Shown here one piece after another: positions 24,101-38,898 of a stretch of DNA of 64,000 nucleotides. The notes beneath the pieces were generated by a model. The model was not told where the DNA came from. It did not search any database and worked only from the letters and a program-made list of their open reading frames with translations. Position 1 is the stretch's first letter, and every line of letters begins with the position of its first letter. The stretch lies in contig JAEMWC010000106.1 of NCBI GenBank assembly GCA_016490735.1, forward strand, positions 55,001 to 119,000. Reading direction: 5' to 3'. A program made the translations under genes and the position numbers. The stretch comes from Pachyseris speciosa (taxonomy: Eukaryota; Cnidaria; Anthozoa; Scleractinia; Pachyseridae).

Positions 24101-27100
24101 ATGTAATCTATGCCAGGACATACCTTGACCAGTAATTTGTTACTCTCAGTGAAGTGCAAGCTAATCGATCGCAAAATAGAACTGCCCCTTTAACACTTCC
24201 CCAGCTGGAAATAAATTAAGATGTCTATGCTGTAACCTATTTGATGCAGATGAGGAGATGGAAGTCACGGTGCGGAGTATATCTCTCCAAAGCGCACACA
24301 AATAAAATTACGGTTTATCACCAAAATGTTTACCTTCTTTGGATCAATATCATCCAAATGATTTTGCACGAATTGTACGCTTGCGGCAAAGTCAGCCTGA
24401 TTGAACTCATAAGGGATGTTCCAGCCCAGTGGACCAAATTTACGTCGTTCCTGCAGACACGAAGAATAAATGCAAGTTTTTGTTGAGATTTTAGTTCAGA
24501 TGCTTTAGTTCTGTTTGTTTTTTAACCAAGATGCAGGGTTCCAGATAAGATTGTAATGCAGGGTGTCAACAAGGAATTCCATCGGGTCAAATTTCCAGTG
24601 CTCCCACCAAAACCATTATAAATTTGTTAGGTCATGTAGCTGACCTTGTAGGGTTTTTGACTCCATACCCCCCTCTTATCTGGAACACTAAAGATGCGAC
24701 TGAAATCTATGGAATGGATGTTGTTCCAAATAACACGCGCGTACCCTAATTAAACCATTCATAGCTGCAATTCGCGTCATTACAATTGAAAGACACTTAA
24801 TAACCAACAAAAACCATTGTTTTACCTGGACCACGGTATGCAAGAAAGCCACAGCGTAGAGAGTAGGCTTCCACTGTGGCATGTTGGTGATGTCAAGCTG
24901 ATCCTGAGTGATACCAGCATACGTTCGCTTCAGTCCTGGCTTAACGCCCTGTGGTGGTTCGTTTGTGAATTTGATGGAAGACTGTAAATAAACAACAATG
25001 CAACACGATTTAATTGAGCATCAAGTACATGGGTGACTCAATAGATGTTCACCAAAAAATCATCATCATCATCATCATAATCATCGTCGTGGTCGTCATG
25101 TTGGTTCTTACCACGTTTTGACGTCCTCCGTGCGTTATAGGTCTACACACGCTCGGTCAAATGGAATCTATTTGTTAAGTCAGGGGCGGATAAAGGAATT
25201 TTCTTAACATGGGGTGCACCATTTTTTCCTTCAACACCAATAAACCACATAGGGATTTTTGCAGAATACTAACTCTATTAGAAAGCCGCAGGTCAGACAG
25301 ACAGACAGACATGTTTTTATTTGGAGTCTTATACAATATATAGTACATCGACTACGAAATCCAAATAACTAAAAGTTACAAAAAACAAAAATTGTTACTT
25401 AATTAATTATTAATTAAGTTGTTAATTGATTAATTCCTAGAGTATTTACTTTTTGCCGTCTTCCTCTATCCTTTTTTCAAAGCATTCGAATATATGTTTT
25501 GCTATTAGCTTTTGTATTTGAGCATTTCCGCTAGGGGGGTTTATTAGAAACATGAATATTTTATTAGGCGACATTCTGCTTATTTTTATTCCACATTCTT
25601 TTTCCAAATAATTAAGTAGCGAACTTCTTTTTTTCTGGTAAGCAGGGCATATATTTAGAAAATGGTATTCGTCCTCCATTTCTATTTTACAAATTGGGCA
25701 AATTCTTTCTGCAGGTTTCTTGAATGGTCTCGAATAACGTCCTGTCTCTATGGCTAATTTGTGGTTGCTAAGTCGCAGTTTTGTTAGAGCTATTCTGTGT
25801 CGTATATTGGTAACCTGATATAGATAGTCTTCACATTTGTAATTGTCTATCGTTTTGAATAACCGGTAGGTTCTCATTTTGTTGCTTTGGTTAGCATCTT
25901 TTCTGATGTCGTTATTTATTTCACTTAGCCATCTTTGTAGTTCAATATCCTTAAGTCGTTGCCTGATCATGTTTACAATTCCTATGCCTGCATAGTGTGC
26001 TTTCATCCAGAGTTCTCCTAATCCTATCTGTTCCAACAAGGGTTTTATTTTTTTGCTCCAGAAAGTCTTATTTTCGTTCCATTTAATATCATTGTATGCT
26101 ATTTGGGATAATTTATTTTCATTTTTGGTTAAGGTTAACCAGAACTTAAAGTTCCTACATTGGGCTTCAATTATCATTGGGAACCTTCCTGTCTCGGCCC
26201 TGCACGCATTGTTATTGCAGTATTTATTAACTCCCAGCAACCACTTTAGGAATTTATTTTGAACTAATTCTGCTGGATCCTTTTCTAATTTCCCATTGCA
26301 ATCAATCCCCCACACTTCACTCGCATAAAAGAGTATGGGAGATATCAGTGCATCAAATAACTTCATCGTTAATTTTATATTTTCTCTGAAGTGGTCTCCC
26401 ATCTCTTTTCGTAATTTATAGAGTGCTTTAAGTGCAACTTTCTTCAACTCTTGCCTAGCGAGATTAAAGTTTCCAAAAGGACTCATTATGAGTCCAAGAT
26501 ATTTATAGGATTTGACATTCTCCAGTTCATCAGCCCCATATCTGAACAAGTAATTGTTTAAAGACTTACCACAGTTATTAAAAATCATAATTTTCGTCTT
26601 GTCTAAATTTACACTTAAATCGGCATTTTTGCAAAAAGATTCCAGCTTATTAAGGTTTATTTGAAGGCTTTTTGCTGATCTAGAGAAGATCACTAGATCG
26701 TCCGCATATAAGAGACAATTGATAGACTTATCACCTAGCGTAATGTCGGTTGGACTCGCCGTATTTAGGAATTTTGGTAGATCACTCAGATAGAAATTAA
26801 AAAGAGTAGGTGACAACATGCAACCTTGCTTTACCCCGGCAAAACAGGGAAATGATTCGGTTAAATTGTTATCAATTTTAATTGCCGATTTATCATTTGA
26901 GTACATGGATATTAAAACGTCTAGGAAACGTCCTTGAATGCCTTCTTTTCTCAGTTTGTCGAATAGTTTTTGTCGGGGTATACAGTCAAAGGCTTTTCTA
27001 AAGTCGACGAAGCATGAAAAGAGTAAATTTCGGTGCTTCTGTGGTTTAGATTTCACGTACTTGTCAATAAGCATTTTTAATGTGAAGATGCTATCAACTG

Positions 27101-30100
27101 TGCCGTGCATTTTTCTGAAACCACCTTGTTCAGCTTTCAAAATTCCTTTTTGAACCATGAAGTCGTACAGTCGATTGTTAAGTATTGATGTAAAGAGCTT
27201 GCCTAACGCAGAAAGCAAAGTGATACCTCGGTAATTTTCGACTTTGGATCGATCATCCTTTTTGTGAATAGGTACAATGAGGCCAAAACTCCAAAGAGTA
27301 GGGTATTTGCCAGTATCTAAGATTCGATTAAATAAGTTTATTAAATGCCCTTTAATGTCGTCCTTTCCGATTTTTATTACTTCATTTAATATATTATCGA
27401 TACCTGGAGATTTGTTTGCCTTCAGTTTGGTAATTGCAGCTTCAAGCTCTTCATCAGTTATTGGATAATCAAGTGGGCCTTCCACTCTTTCGTTGCTGTG
27501 GGTTTCCATATTCGTCTCCGGATTTAGTATATTATTTAAAGGGGTCGTATTCTGTTGCTTAAAGTATTTATAAAACTGTTCCGTACTCACTGTTTCAGCT
27601 CCATGTGTTTTTCTTTTTCCTAAACTAAAGATTTGTCCGATTTGTCGCCAGGTCTCTTTGGAGTTCTTCAAATCGATATTAGACATGCCTTTGTTGATAT
27701 ACTCCCGTTTCTTCCGTCTACAAGTTTGTTTGAACCTCTTCTTTTTGTCGCGCAATAGTTGTCTAAGTTCTGAATTATTAACGTTTTTAGAAATTTTCTT
27801 CCCGAGGGATTGCAAGTTTTCTTTTTCTGTTTCGCATTCCTGATCAAACCATTTGTTTTGTGATTTGCATTTAATTTTGCTGCCTCTTGCTTTCAATCCA
27901 GCTTCTTTGCATGCTTCCACCAAAGTTTCACTTATTAATTCAGACGCAGTATCGATGTTATCATGTTTTACGGCTGCTTTTAACCTGGATTGAACTGTTT
28001 GCGATTTGAGACCATCCTTAAGTCTGTCCTTAGACTTGATATTCCAGAAAAGCCTATTATATTCGGTTAGGATGAGTTCGGCTGATGTTTCAAGCGAGTC
28101 TCGGTTAACAAAGTTAGCTTTTATCGCGAATGATAGGTGACAGTGATCCGATAAATGTGGCATTAGTGGATTAACAATAAGATATTGCACATTCCTTAGC
28201 ATACCTTTTGATCCTATGACATAATCAACAACACTGCTACCGTTATAATGAAAGCAGGTCTTTTTACCTTCCAGGTCACCAACAATTCTTCCATTAAAGA
28301 TTCGTAAATTTAACGCTGTGCTTGTTTCTAACAAATTTCTCCCCCTAGCGTTCACGGTACCTGAATCTTGTGACCGTCTTACGCATTGTTCGTCATTCTC
28401 ATAGTCCTCAGGGACATTCAGGAAAGTGCTGTCATCCTCCAAGACCGTTTCCTGAATGTCACCCGTTCGTGCATTATAATCACCCTGAACAATTATGTCA
28501 CCCTTTTGTGAAAGTAAAAACATTTCTTCTTCTAATTCTCCAATTAAATCTTCGCTGCTATTTCTTTCATAATTCGGTGGGCTTAAATAAACTGTTCCTA
28601 GGTATATATCCTTTTGAAAGTTAAAGTAAGTTTTATCAAGTTTACACCATATTATGTTCTTGTTTTCAGACGGGATGTAGCTGACTCCTTTAGCGAGATT
28701 TTGATTTATATATACAGATAGTCCCCCGGAAGATCGGTTTCCCGATTGATTCCTACACTTAATAAAATGTTTAAATTTACTTATATTCATCTCTGATTCA
28801 TAAGTTGCATGTGTTTCAACAAGTGCAAAAATGTCATGCTTGTTAATTACGCCTAAGAAATCGTCTGTTTTTAGTTTATTTCCTAGAATGCTACTGTTAA
28901 AACCATTCAAATTCCAGAACCCTATTCGCACATGACGTGACACACGGAATGGGAAAAGAAAATGGAGAGGGATTACTTATCTCATCATTAGCATCTCGCT
29001 CTCTCTTAAATACTCTGCAATTAGGTTGAGAGCTTGTAATGGTTGATTATTGTGATAGGTCCTTCTTCGGCGTTCGTTGTAGGGCTGTTCTCTCTGAGGA
29101 CCGACTGAGACGCGGGCCAAACCACGTCGATTCCTTGGCAAGCTTTCCAGGTTTCTGCCCCGGAGTCCTAGGTGATGTTTGATGTTCGTTACAAGTTTCT
29201 TTGTACCGATTTTGTTGTTCAGGTGAACGTCATCATAGAATACTTGCTCAATTAAGTTTCCGTAGTTGTCGCACGTTACTCTTTTATTGTCGATGAAAGT
29301 CACATCTAGATCCGTGCAAATGCTTTCGTATTTGCGGTTTATTTCATCAATAAGCTGGTTTTTACTGTTGTCCCGTGGGACGTAGGTCACTCCTGAAATT
29401 GCTATCGTACTGTTCGGCCATCTATGCTTTAGATTGACGATGCAGCTTTCCATGTTTGTTCTTATTTCGTTTGCGGTCAGTTTGCCAACATCATTTATAC
29501 CGGAATGGATTACAATGTAATCATAATCATTTCTTTCCTGCATGTGGTTGATGAACTGCCTAATTTCCCTCGTTCCCCCAGCGATGATCTGTTTGTTTAC
29601 ATAACGATTCGGGGCAAACTTACGTTGCTGTATTCCTCTTATTATCGAATCCCCTAACAACAGCACCGGTCCCTTTGATAATTGCTCATTTGGGTTGGAC
29701 ACATGATTCTGATTTGAAGAGGATGTAAAAACAAGTTGGGAGCTTGGTGGTTGCGTTCTTGCAGCAGAGGGACTTGAAGTAGTAGCAGATGATGGATTAG
29801 GTTGCGTGCTTGGTGGGTAAGATTCAACGATCGAGCGATTTTCCTCGACTAAAGTTTCATACCTGTTAGACGTAGCTACTGCGTACGTATACTCATTTGA
29901 GTCCGCTATTACCGTTGAAAGTTGTGGTGAAGAGTCTTGATGGCTTGTTTCTTGTAGCTGTGCGATGAGTGACTGCTCTGATATACACACTTGATTTTTT
30001 ATCTCATTGAGTTGTTGTAAAATGTGCTTGTTCCAAATCTTTAAGCTCTATCGTGCATTCACTTATTTCTATGGAGTTAGCGGAAATATGGCTTTCAATC

Positions 30101-33100
30101 TTCTTGTTTAAGTCACGTTGTTCTTTGATGAAGGCCTCGAACTTTTCGTAACGGTCATCGTGATCACTTGTTGATTTCAAATTCAACACCGGTTCAGTAA
30201 TCTTATCACTTCCACTGTTATACGTTAGTTCGATCAGAGTATCTTGAGATTTAGTTCCGTTTTCAGCAATATTCCGAAGCTTTTTGACGTAGTGATCCTT
30301 CTGTGACCCTTGCACTTGTAAAGTTTTCGTGGAGGAATAGAAGTTAACGGTTACCGATTCAAACTTTAACACCTCTGTGCTACCGTTGGAGTTTACGCTC
30401 ACTAAATTATTCTCATCTCCTCCTTCCAGTTCATCGATCCAGAAGTCTCGTAAGGTGTTTACGTCACTGTTCCATTTAAATTGGTTCTTTTGAGGGTTAA
30501 AAACCAAATGTGGATTGATTGCTGGCGGAGCAATAGCTGTCGCGGCCGCCATTTTCCAGATAGAGAAGAAGGTCTTCTCAGGGCGGGGATGGGGGGGGGG
30601 GGGGGGGGGGGGGGGAGTGGCGGCGAGCAACCCCTGCACTCCTCCCCCAGATCCGCTCCTGTAAGTAATACCTGACTGTACCTGTAGCAGACTGATGGGG
30701 AACTGGTTGTGTGCCTCAGTTGTGATCCACACTCTGAAACCCTCATGTGAGGACTCTGCTGTGGTCACAGTCTCCAGGAGCTCGTCCATAAAGTTCAGTC
30801 CAAGGTGACAGTTTTGAAGCAGAACCCAGCCGCCCTGTAACAAAGCACATCTTTCTATAGTTGGAATTTATTTATTGATAAATGTCAAACATATAAATCT
30901 ATATTTTCAAATGAAGCAAAACTTTTGCAATTATTAATATCGCTAAATTTCATGCTACTCCGTCACAGTTTAACCCCACATCAGTGTAATTTCTCTCTTA
31001 ACAATTACTGACGGCCATTTAAACATTTGGCCCAGGTGTCCAAGGAGAAATAGCTTTGTCCGATGGATAGATCACTATCCAGCGGATAAAAATGTATAAG
31101 CTCAATTACGTTTTGTTCATTAAAAGGGAAATAACCTCTGACTATCAGATGTCAAATCCAAAGCGCTACTTATACTAACGAGCAGGCCGATACTCCTAAT
31201 CAGGTCTGCATGCATGTTTAGAGAGGGGACATTTTAGCACTCGAAAGAAATATCAATTCTTTGAACAGCTCGGGTCAGAACGTAACCACGAAAATGATAA
31301 CATACACCAGCCATAGACTGCTGCAGGAGTCTTCTTGCGTGCACTTCCTGTCCCTGGCCCATAGACACTGCTCGGCATTCTACAACAACATCAGCCAAGA
31401 GAATCAGAATTAAGATTCACAGTGATACAATTATGAATTTTTTTTAAATGTTCTTGGAGAAACATGAAGATGTAAGATAAACATAAGTGACAGAAATATA
31501 GATTTCCACATTATTTATTGACTTACCAATTCCCTTTCGTTTAGCAAGGTTTTCGATGGCCCCTGTAGGATCCGATCCCATGGAGAGGAAGCATATAAGT
31601 GGCACCCGAGGATTGCTCTCCTCCCAGGTGGCCTCCAGGTTCAGGATCACCCCTTCAGCGTACCTCTCTCCCATGGTATCGGCGATGTATTTACGAGCTT
31701 GGTGGAGCGTTCGGTCAGGGCACCACGATCTGGTGTGGATTACAACACTCATCAGAATTTTTGAACGATACACTGAACACGTCAGTTTGAAATAGCGCCT
31801 AGGAGCTACGATAGTAGTCACCGAAAAGACATTTTGATCCATCTACGGAACAAGGAATTATGCTTTTGCTGTGCAAGTAACGCTGGAACAAACTGTTCAC
31901 AAAGTTCATTGTTCTAATTATACCACATCGTCATTTAATTCCACAAGACAAAACCCAATGTCAAATCTTAACTTTTTTGTGTGCTTAGGTATCCATGCAA
32001 CCAATCCCTGGAGACTCAAATGACAATGGCATGGCGACCATATTGGTGGACAATAACAAACGAAGCCCATGAGAAATGTTTTGTTGACGGTACATCAACA
32101 TGGCGGTAATGACGTCACGTACATATTGTCCATACAACGCACATTTCACATCTGAGTCGTTGTAACTTCACTATTTGCAAGATGTCATGCACGCATCCTA
32201 ACTTTGTTCTCATTTTCTTTCATTCCAAAATGCTTCAACAACTTCTCTAACACAAAAAAACCATTTCCTAGGACTGAGCTGAAGATCTCTTTCAAAGAAC
32301 TCCCCATCAGTGCTGACGATGTTCATGAATCGCTAAGACAGAGACCCCCCGGCTTTCGAACAGAACTAAATAATTCCAGGATATCTTTCCAAGATATTTT
32401 ATCTGGGATCCGCGTTAGTTCACTGATAATTTCAAAAAATGAGAGGAGTTAATTTCGCAAAGAATAAGACCCTGACCTTACAAGTAGAAGTTTCCTGAAG
32501 GTGTCCAGTGAGATTTCGTAGCCATCTGGAATGGGGCTTTCTTCAGGAGCATCCTGATCGAACCACTGTTTCCAACCGGACTCGTTTCGACGAACCTTCA
32601 ACACAGAGACAACTAGTGTTACCTTGAACAACGATCGATCGAAAAATCAAATGAACTGCCAACGTAAGTTCAAGGACTCCAATCATTCCAATTGCATCAG
32701 GTTCTTTATATTTCCCAGTTTTAACAAAAGCGCTAAGTAGTAAGCCCGCCAGACCCGAATTAGTGGAGCAAAGGTCTCTGATTATTGCTAGGGCCTCTTA
32801 TTCCGATAAAGATCGATTTACAAAAACATTTCAAAAGGAAAATTAACGATAAAAACGTTTACATGACGTTTGACGACCTCATGTCATAATTGTCAAATGT
32901 GAAGAAATTAAATATCATAAATTATCACAACAGCCAGGCTGGAAAAAAAAACCTAATAAGATTCGGAGGTGCGTGCTATCAGAAAAAGGCCTGGAATATC
33001 AAATATCTAACTGCATATTTCAGTGTATTTTAGAATATAGTGCCAGAAAAACATATTATCTCCAGCCCCCCCCCCCCCCCTCCATGAAAGTATAGAACAT

Positions 33101-36100
33101 CTTACAGGCCCTGTCTGAGTACTCAATTGTTTACCCTACATCTTTCAAGTTTTTATAACTATCGTAACTACCCGGCTGCTTTCAAGCTGGTTAATTTAGC
33201 TTCTACCTCAGCTGCCTGACCAACCTGATCTAATATTCCTGAGAACTGCGGTAACTTGCTGAGCTCCACTAAGTTGAGCCAGGTCATGTCCATGATCCAT
33301 TTGCTGGGTTTGGGTTGGACAGCCTTCAGATCAAGCGCCGCGCCACCTTAACAGCCAACCACAACTCATTAATTACTAAGGCGCTTCACATAGCGCGACT
33401 TACAAGAATAAAAACACTGATCTACTTCGACTTAGCATTTTTGAACATTGATAAAACCCGTTACAGAGACTTGAAGCACCAAATAAAGGAATTTCTTTCT
33501 AACAACTGGTGCATTCTAAGGACACGAATATACATGAAGTAAACGTAGAGGGAAAATAATTCTTTACATTTGAGGCGGGAACTAAAGTACACTGATCAAC
33601 AATTTCAAAAAAATCTTAATACGTTCATTCAATTTCCTTCGGCTACACTCGTTTCTGAGGAGTTCGTATGGATCGGTAGAGCGTTTTTCAGTTGAGTGTC
33701 CAAAGTAATTCTCGTTTGCTTTGGTTTTGCCTTATTTTGCTCTGTGATTGGTTGGCAAAACTCGCGCCACTTCCTCAACCAAAAATAGCGACTTGAGCGC
33801 GCGCATTTTCCCGCGCTTGGCGCCGGCTGCACGCAATTGCTTCGAATTCTGATTGGTTTCTTGCGCTGTTCAAGTCTGTTGTGATTGGCCATAGTAATTA
33901 CATTGGTTTTGGCTTTACGACAGTTAACTGAAAACCGTAAAGTAAGTAAAGTAATTATATCACTTCGCGCGCTTACGCATTCTTTTGCTCGTGCGCTCGA
34001 ACGTGAACGTTCTGAAACCGTCAATTGATACGTCATTCGCTTTGTCTTATCACTTTGTCTGGGAAGGATTCTGTCAGAAAAAGTTTGTTTAGACCGCAAT
34101 CTAAGAGCAGCTCTTTCAGGGAAGGTGAGATAAATAACGTTAAATTAATTGTTCACAACGGTGTTTTTTCATACCTTTTATCAATGTCTGAAACTCCTGA
34201 ACCTTGACCTTACCACCCTGGATGTCAATCTTCAGCGCTAGAAGCAGGGTGAATAGAAACTTGTGGTTTTCGTAGAGACCCCGGCACGAGTACTTGAACA
34301 CCTCGTACGTCAGGAACTCGATGATATTCTGAATTCGTTTCGCTGGAATTGGTGACTTCTCTGACCTGTGGGAAGATCAGTAGAGATTTCACATACATTT
34401 CTGACTTTGTTCAGCCTATACTAAATTACATACAATCGAACCTCGATTATCCGGACTTGTCGGGACTAGAGTAAATAAAATAAAACTGAATTAGGAAATC
34501 GGGATTTATGCGAAATCCGGATAATCGAGGTTCGAATGTATTCCTTCCTTATTAATGTGTGGGTATATCCGTCGCTTTCCTGGATTTACGGTTACGCTTG
34601 TTAACACTTAGACAAAGCATTTTTGTTGTGTTTAGGGTAACAGAATATCTAGATCGGACTACCGAGGTCGACTCCAAGAAACGATCCCTCATATTTTCTC
34701 CCCCTTGGGAAACTTTATTCTCATCTCATCGATAGACGAGTAACAAAATAACAAAACCTTACGGGAGCTACAGGAGCTTTGTTAGGAATCTTAAAAAACG
34801 ATGCACCAAAAAACCATTACTAATACAAATTGCAGCCCTACATTTTGATACAAAGACTTTTTCCCGCACAATATATAAGATAGCTAAGCTAGCTTCAAAG
34901 AAATTTACTCGCTAGCGCATTTCCTGCATGATCACCTTACTAACCTTGCCATGGACAGATCAAAGATTCCTAAGAACTGTCGAAGTGAAGTCTGATACAT
35001 GACATTCACCATGCTCATCTCGACGATCAAGAAGTACAGAATAGAGCCGCGTGTGGCCACAGGACGGAACTCCTCTCGAGCCAGGTTAATCTTCACTTCG
35101 GTCTCGGCAGCAACCGCTAGCTTCTCACTCACTTCCTCAGCTGTCTCTTTGGTGGTCTTCAGCACAGCCACAAGAGACTCGTCCTCAACTAGCGACCCCT
35201 GCAAAAATGCCAAGCCTTATTAGCTTTAGCAATTATACTTTGTAGTATAGGTATCCCAAAACATTGACCTAAAGTTATTGACTGTATATGAATGAATAAC
35301 GAACGGTGCTTTTAGTTTTTGTTGATCAGTTCTCCCACAATAGTGAACAGGTGTGTTGTTTTCAAGATAGATTCAAGAACAGAGATTTGTTGGACGTTAT
35401 TTCCTCTCTTTCTTTAAATCCTCTTCTCTTCCAAATAACATGACTCAGAAATTGGGTGGCACCTCTTCTACACTCTCCTTCCAACATCTTCACTTTGAAT
35501 GCCAAAATATATAATCAAACAGAGGAAACAACAAAAATGATGGTTTAATGATGGCCATTTTCTTCGAGTTGTAATCCATCTGAAATGCGCCAGAACTCGC
35601 AAAAAAATTAATCGTTTTGTCAAGTTCGGCCTACTCGGGTCATGTATGGTTTCTTATTTCTTCGAAAAAAATCATACATATTTTGCCCTCTTGGTACTCC
35701 AAGAGAAACTTGAAGTTTGCCCAATCGACGGTAATTCTACTTTCTAGTTGACCTGGGTACTTGTGAGTCTGTACAGCAAATTGTCTTCAAGCTCCTTCAT
35801 TTTCCTCTTGTTGCTTGTTACGTCCTCCATTAGCTTCACTCGCTCTGCCTCAAGTTCCTATTCGCATTGAGCGAAAACAAGTTAACGAAAGTGTTTAATA
35901 ATAAGAGAATAATAGGTCAGGTCTTGATAAATGTGTTAGGATGTCCAAATAAAAAGAGGACACATGTTTCTAGCGAATTACTCAACTGTCCTACCTCTTT
36001 TTCGGTGTTTATCACTCTTCCAAGAAGCTGTTCTTCTAACCCTTTCATTGTCACAGTGAAGTCAATTATTGCTGTGCGCGCGCTAACCTGAACAGTTAGG

Positions 36101-37758
36101 GGAAATGTATCACTGATTAGATCATGGTGTTGTATTACCGTGGTTTTCTATTGAGAATCCAAAGTAATTCTCGTTTGCTTTGGTTTCCTTTACTTCGCTC
36201 TGTGATTGGTTTAAAAACTCCCGCCACTTTCTCAACCAATGAGGAACAAAACCAAAGCCAATCGCGACCACACTGGGGATACAAGGCGCTCTAAGCGCCC
36301 GAATGATGGCTGCTACAAATCTTAAGTCAGTTTTAGATGACTCATTTGAGAAGAAAAAAATTGAGCTTTGCTTTGGTGGACGTTTTTAAGGAAGTGGGAT
36401 CCGTAAAAGATCTCATTGTAAAGAAGTACGAAGCCACTTGTGACAGGAAGAAATTGCATTGCACCATGAAGATTGGAAAACTTCACACACTTGTTGTTAA
36501 GGAAGTGCTTTACTGGAAAGTTATCCAAAGACGAATGCATAAAATGCCGAGGCAATCTTGCCTTTACCGGATCGACATTTCGTAGAGGCTGAGTGAAGAA
36601 ATATTTTGTTCCATTAAAGATCTTCTGTCTCAGTATGGCTTGGAGGTGCATCAATCAAAAAGTGTTACAACAATCAAGATCTGGAACAAGAGAAAACTTG
36701 AATTGTTTTTTAATGATATCCTTGGTCGACCGGTTAGCTCAGTGGCAGGGCACCGGACTAGCGTGCGGGAGGTCGTTGGTTCAAACCCGGTCGGACCAAC
36801 ACTCAGGGTCTTTAAATAATTGAGGAGATAGTGCTGCCTTTGTAATAACATCTGCAAATGGTTAGACTTTCTAGTCTTCTCGGATAAGGACGATAAACCG
36901 TAGGCCCCGTCTCACAACTCTTCATAATTGATTCTGTGGGACGTAAAAGAACCCACACACTGTTCGAAAAGAGTAGGGGACGTAGTTCCGGTGTGATGGT
37001 CTATCTATCATCTGATGATTAAATGCTCGGAGATATTAGCTGCACAAGCTACTCTAAAATCCGAGGGTAAATAATGTGATGATGATGTATGTATGATGAT
37101 GGTCCAGCTCGTGGTGGCCTACCAACAAAAGTTATCAAAGATGGCACTGTGAAAATTTTAGTATCTGAGCAAAAGGTGTTTTCTCTTAAGTATACCAAGA
37201 CATCAGAGAAAATTGAAATAACCTGTTTTTATGGTGTATGGAATGAGCACCACGTGCCACAGCACTTATGATTTCTCATGTTTAGTAAATTCAGCAAGGT
37301 TTGCTTTGATACTCAGCACTTGAAACATTGACAAAGGAGAACTAAAACGTGTCCTTTTAATTAAGTTGTGTTTATAAAAGTTAGGGTGCTATTAATTGGG
37401 AAACCCAAATGTAATAAAAAATCTTGTCTATAAGAACCAGTGGTGTATTAAGAACCTACAGTCTGAAGTTTGGTATTTAGACACCCTTTTTGTAGGAGCC
37501 AATTCACCCTGAAATTTGGAAAAAGGTTTCGCCAGGTAGGTGACAATTATACAATGAGGATTTAGACTGAAGGCTTGGCAGTGATACGGTTCCAGGTGAG
37601 TTTCGGTGTATGAAGCCTGTTGATTTTGAAAATTTCATGAAAATGAAAATGAAAAATGAAAATGTTGCAGTCTTTAATGTCTGAAACTAGTAACTTTTAT
37701 ACCACACCTTAGTGTTATAAATCTGTATTTAAAATTTAATGACCTACAGCTGACTCCA

Positions 37759-37799
<41 letters not shown>

Positions 37800-38609
37800 T
37801 AATAATAATATATATAACCCCTTACATCAACATGCATATTTTCCACACTGTTCCCCATGTGTTCTTATGGTAATGATGAGGAGAATTTGTTCAACAGGTT
37901 CTGAGCAATCATCTCGTCTTCTTAAAAAAGAAATTAGATACCAGTCACTTTTTGGGTTAAAGGGTTAAGAGCCTAAACAGCCTTACAGTGTGTTTTCATC
38001 TTATGCATCAAATATATAAGGACCTGTTAAGTATGAACTGGAAAACTGAAAATTACTATTTAGTGGTATATGGGGTAACAGAAACTGCCTGAGCCAAAAA
38101 AAGTATCAAGTATTATCGGTAACCCTAAAACCCAATGGTGAGGGACTAAGGTTTAATAATGATGAGAAGACATACTTGGGTCTGAATCTGTGTTACCAAA
38201 TACAGTTCTGCTTTACTTGTGAGTCTTAAGGAAGGTGCTTCATTGATCAAATTGGGGTTTTCAGTCCACAATATTTTTATGCACATTTTTTGGAACCTCC
38301 CCCTCAGTCTTGATGATAATTTATACAACCCAATGAATCAGATCAACATGTTAAAAAATAACATTTTCTTTTATAAGGGAAAAATTACAACAGTACACAA
38401 TGCCAACATGATATTTTTTAAATTTAAGTAACTGAATGCAAGTATGAATGGTATATGAAATGAATCATATAAGAACTGCGGAAATGAAATCAAATGAAGA
38501 ATGATCCTCGCAGTTGTGAACGCAATTTATGCAATTGCGAAAAGAAGCCTGAAAAAAATTAGGACTTCAACGGGGTTTGAACCCATGACCTCGCGATTAC
38601 CGGTGCGAT

Positions 38610-38650
<41 letters not shown>

Positions 38651-38859
38651 AGGTCAATTGTGGGTTCATATGTTCCCGTGAAAGAAATGAGTGTGAATGG
38701 TATATGAAATGAATCATATAAGAACTGCGGAAATGAAATCAAATGAAGAATGATCCTCGCAGTTGTGAACGCAATTTATGCAATTGCGAAAAGAAGCCTG
38801 AAAAAAATTCAGGACTTCAACGGGGTTTGAACCCATGACCTCGCGATTACCGGTGCGAT

Positions 38860-38898
<39 letters not shown>

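Larger units (their letters stand above)
25300..30588 (-). mobile_element. Near full-length non-LTR retrotransposon (CR1/L2-like LINE)
   Basis: The minus-strand order is a 5' leader, an ORF1 region (about 30552-28977), a 34-nt gap, an intact ORF2 (28943-25446), a short AT-rich 3' UTR and a (GTCT)n tail near 25300-25312. It lies in the dynein intron between exons 25 and 26, in the same orientation. ORF2 integrity implies a young insertion. The 5' boundary is a poly-G run. ORF1 with an SGNH esterase domain is known from CR1-superfamily LINEs, which supports the clade guess. Confidence 0.88.

Noticed and set aside
33170..33224. Longer 3' end for dynein exon 21 (to CCGGGTAG)
   Set aside because: The frame stays open, but the extra residues do not match the family and exon 22 needs phase 0 at GTTGGT.
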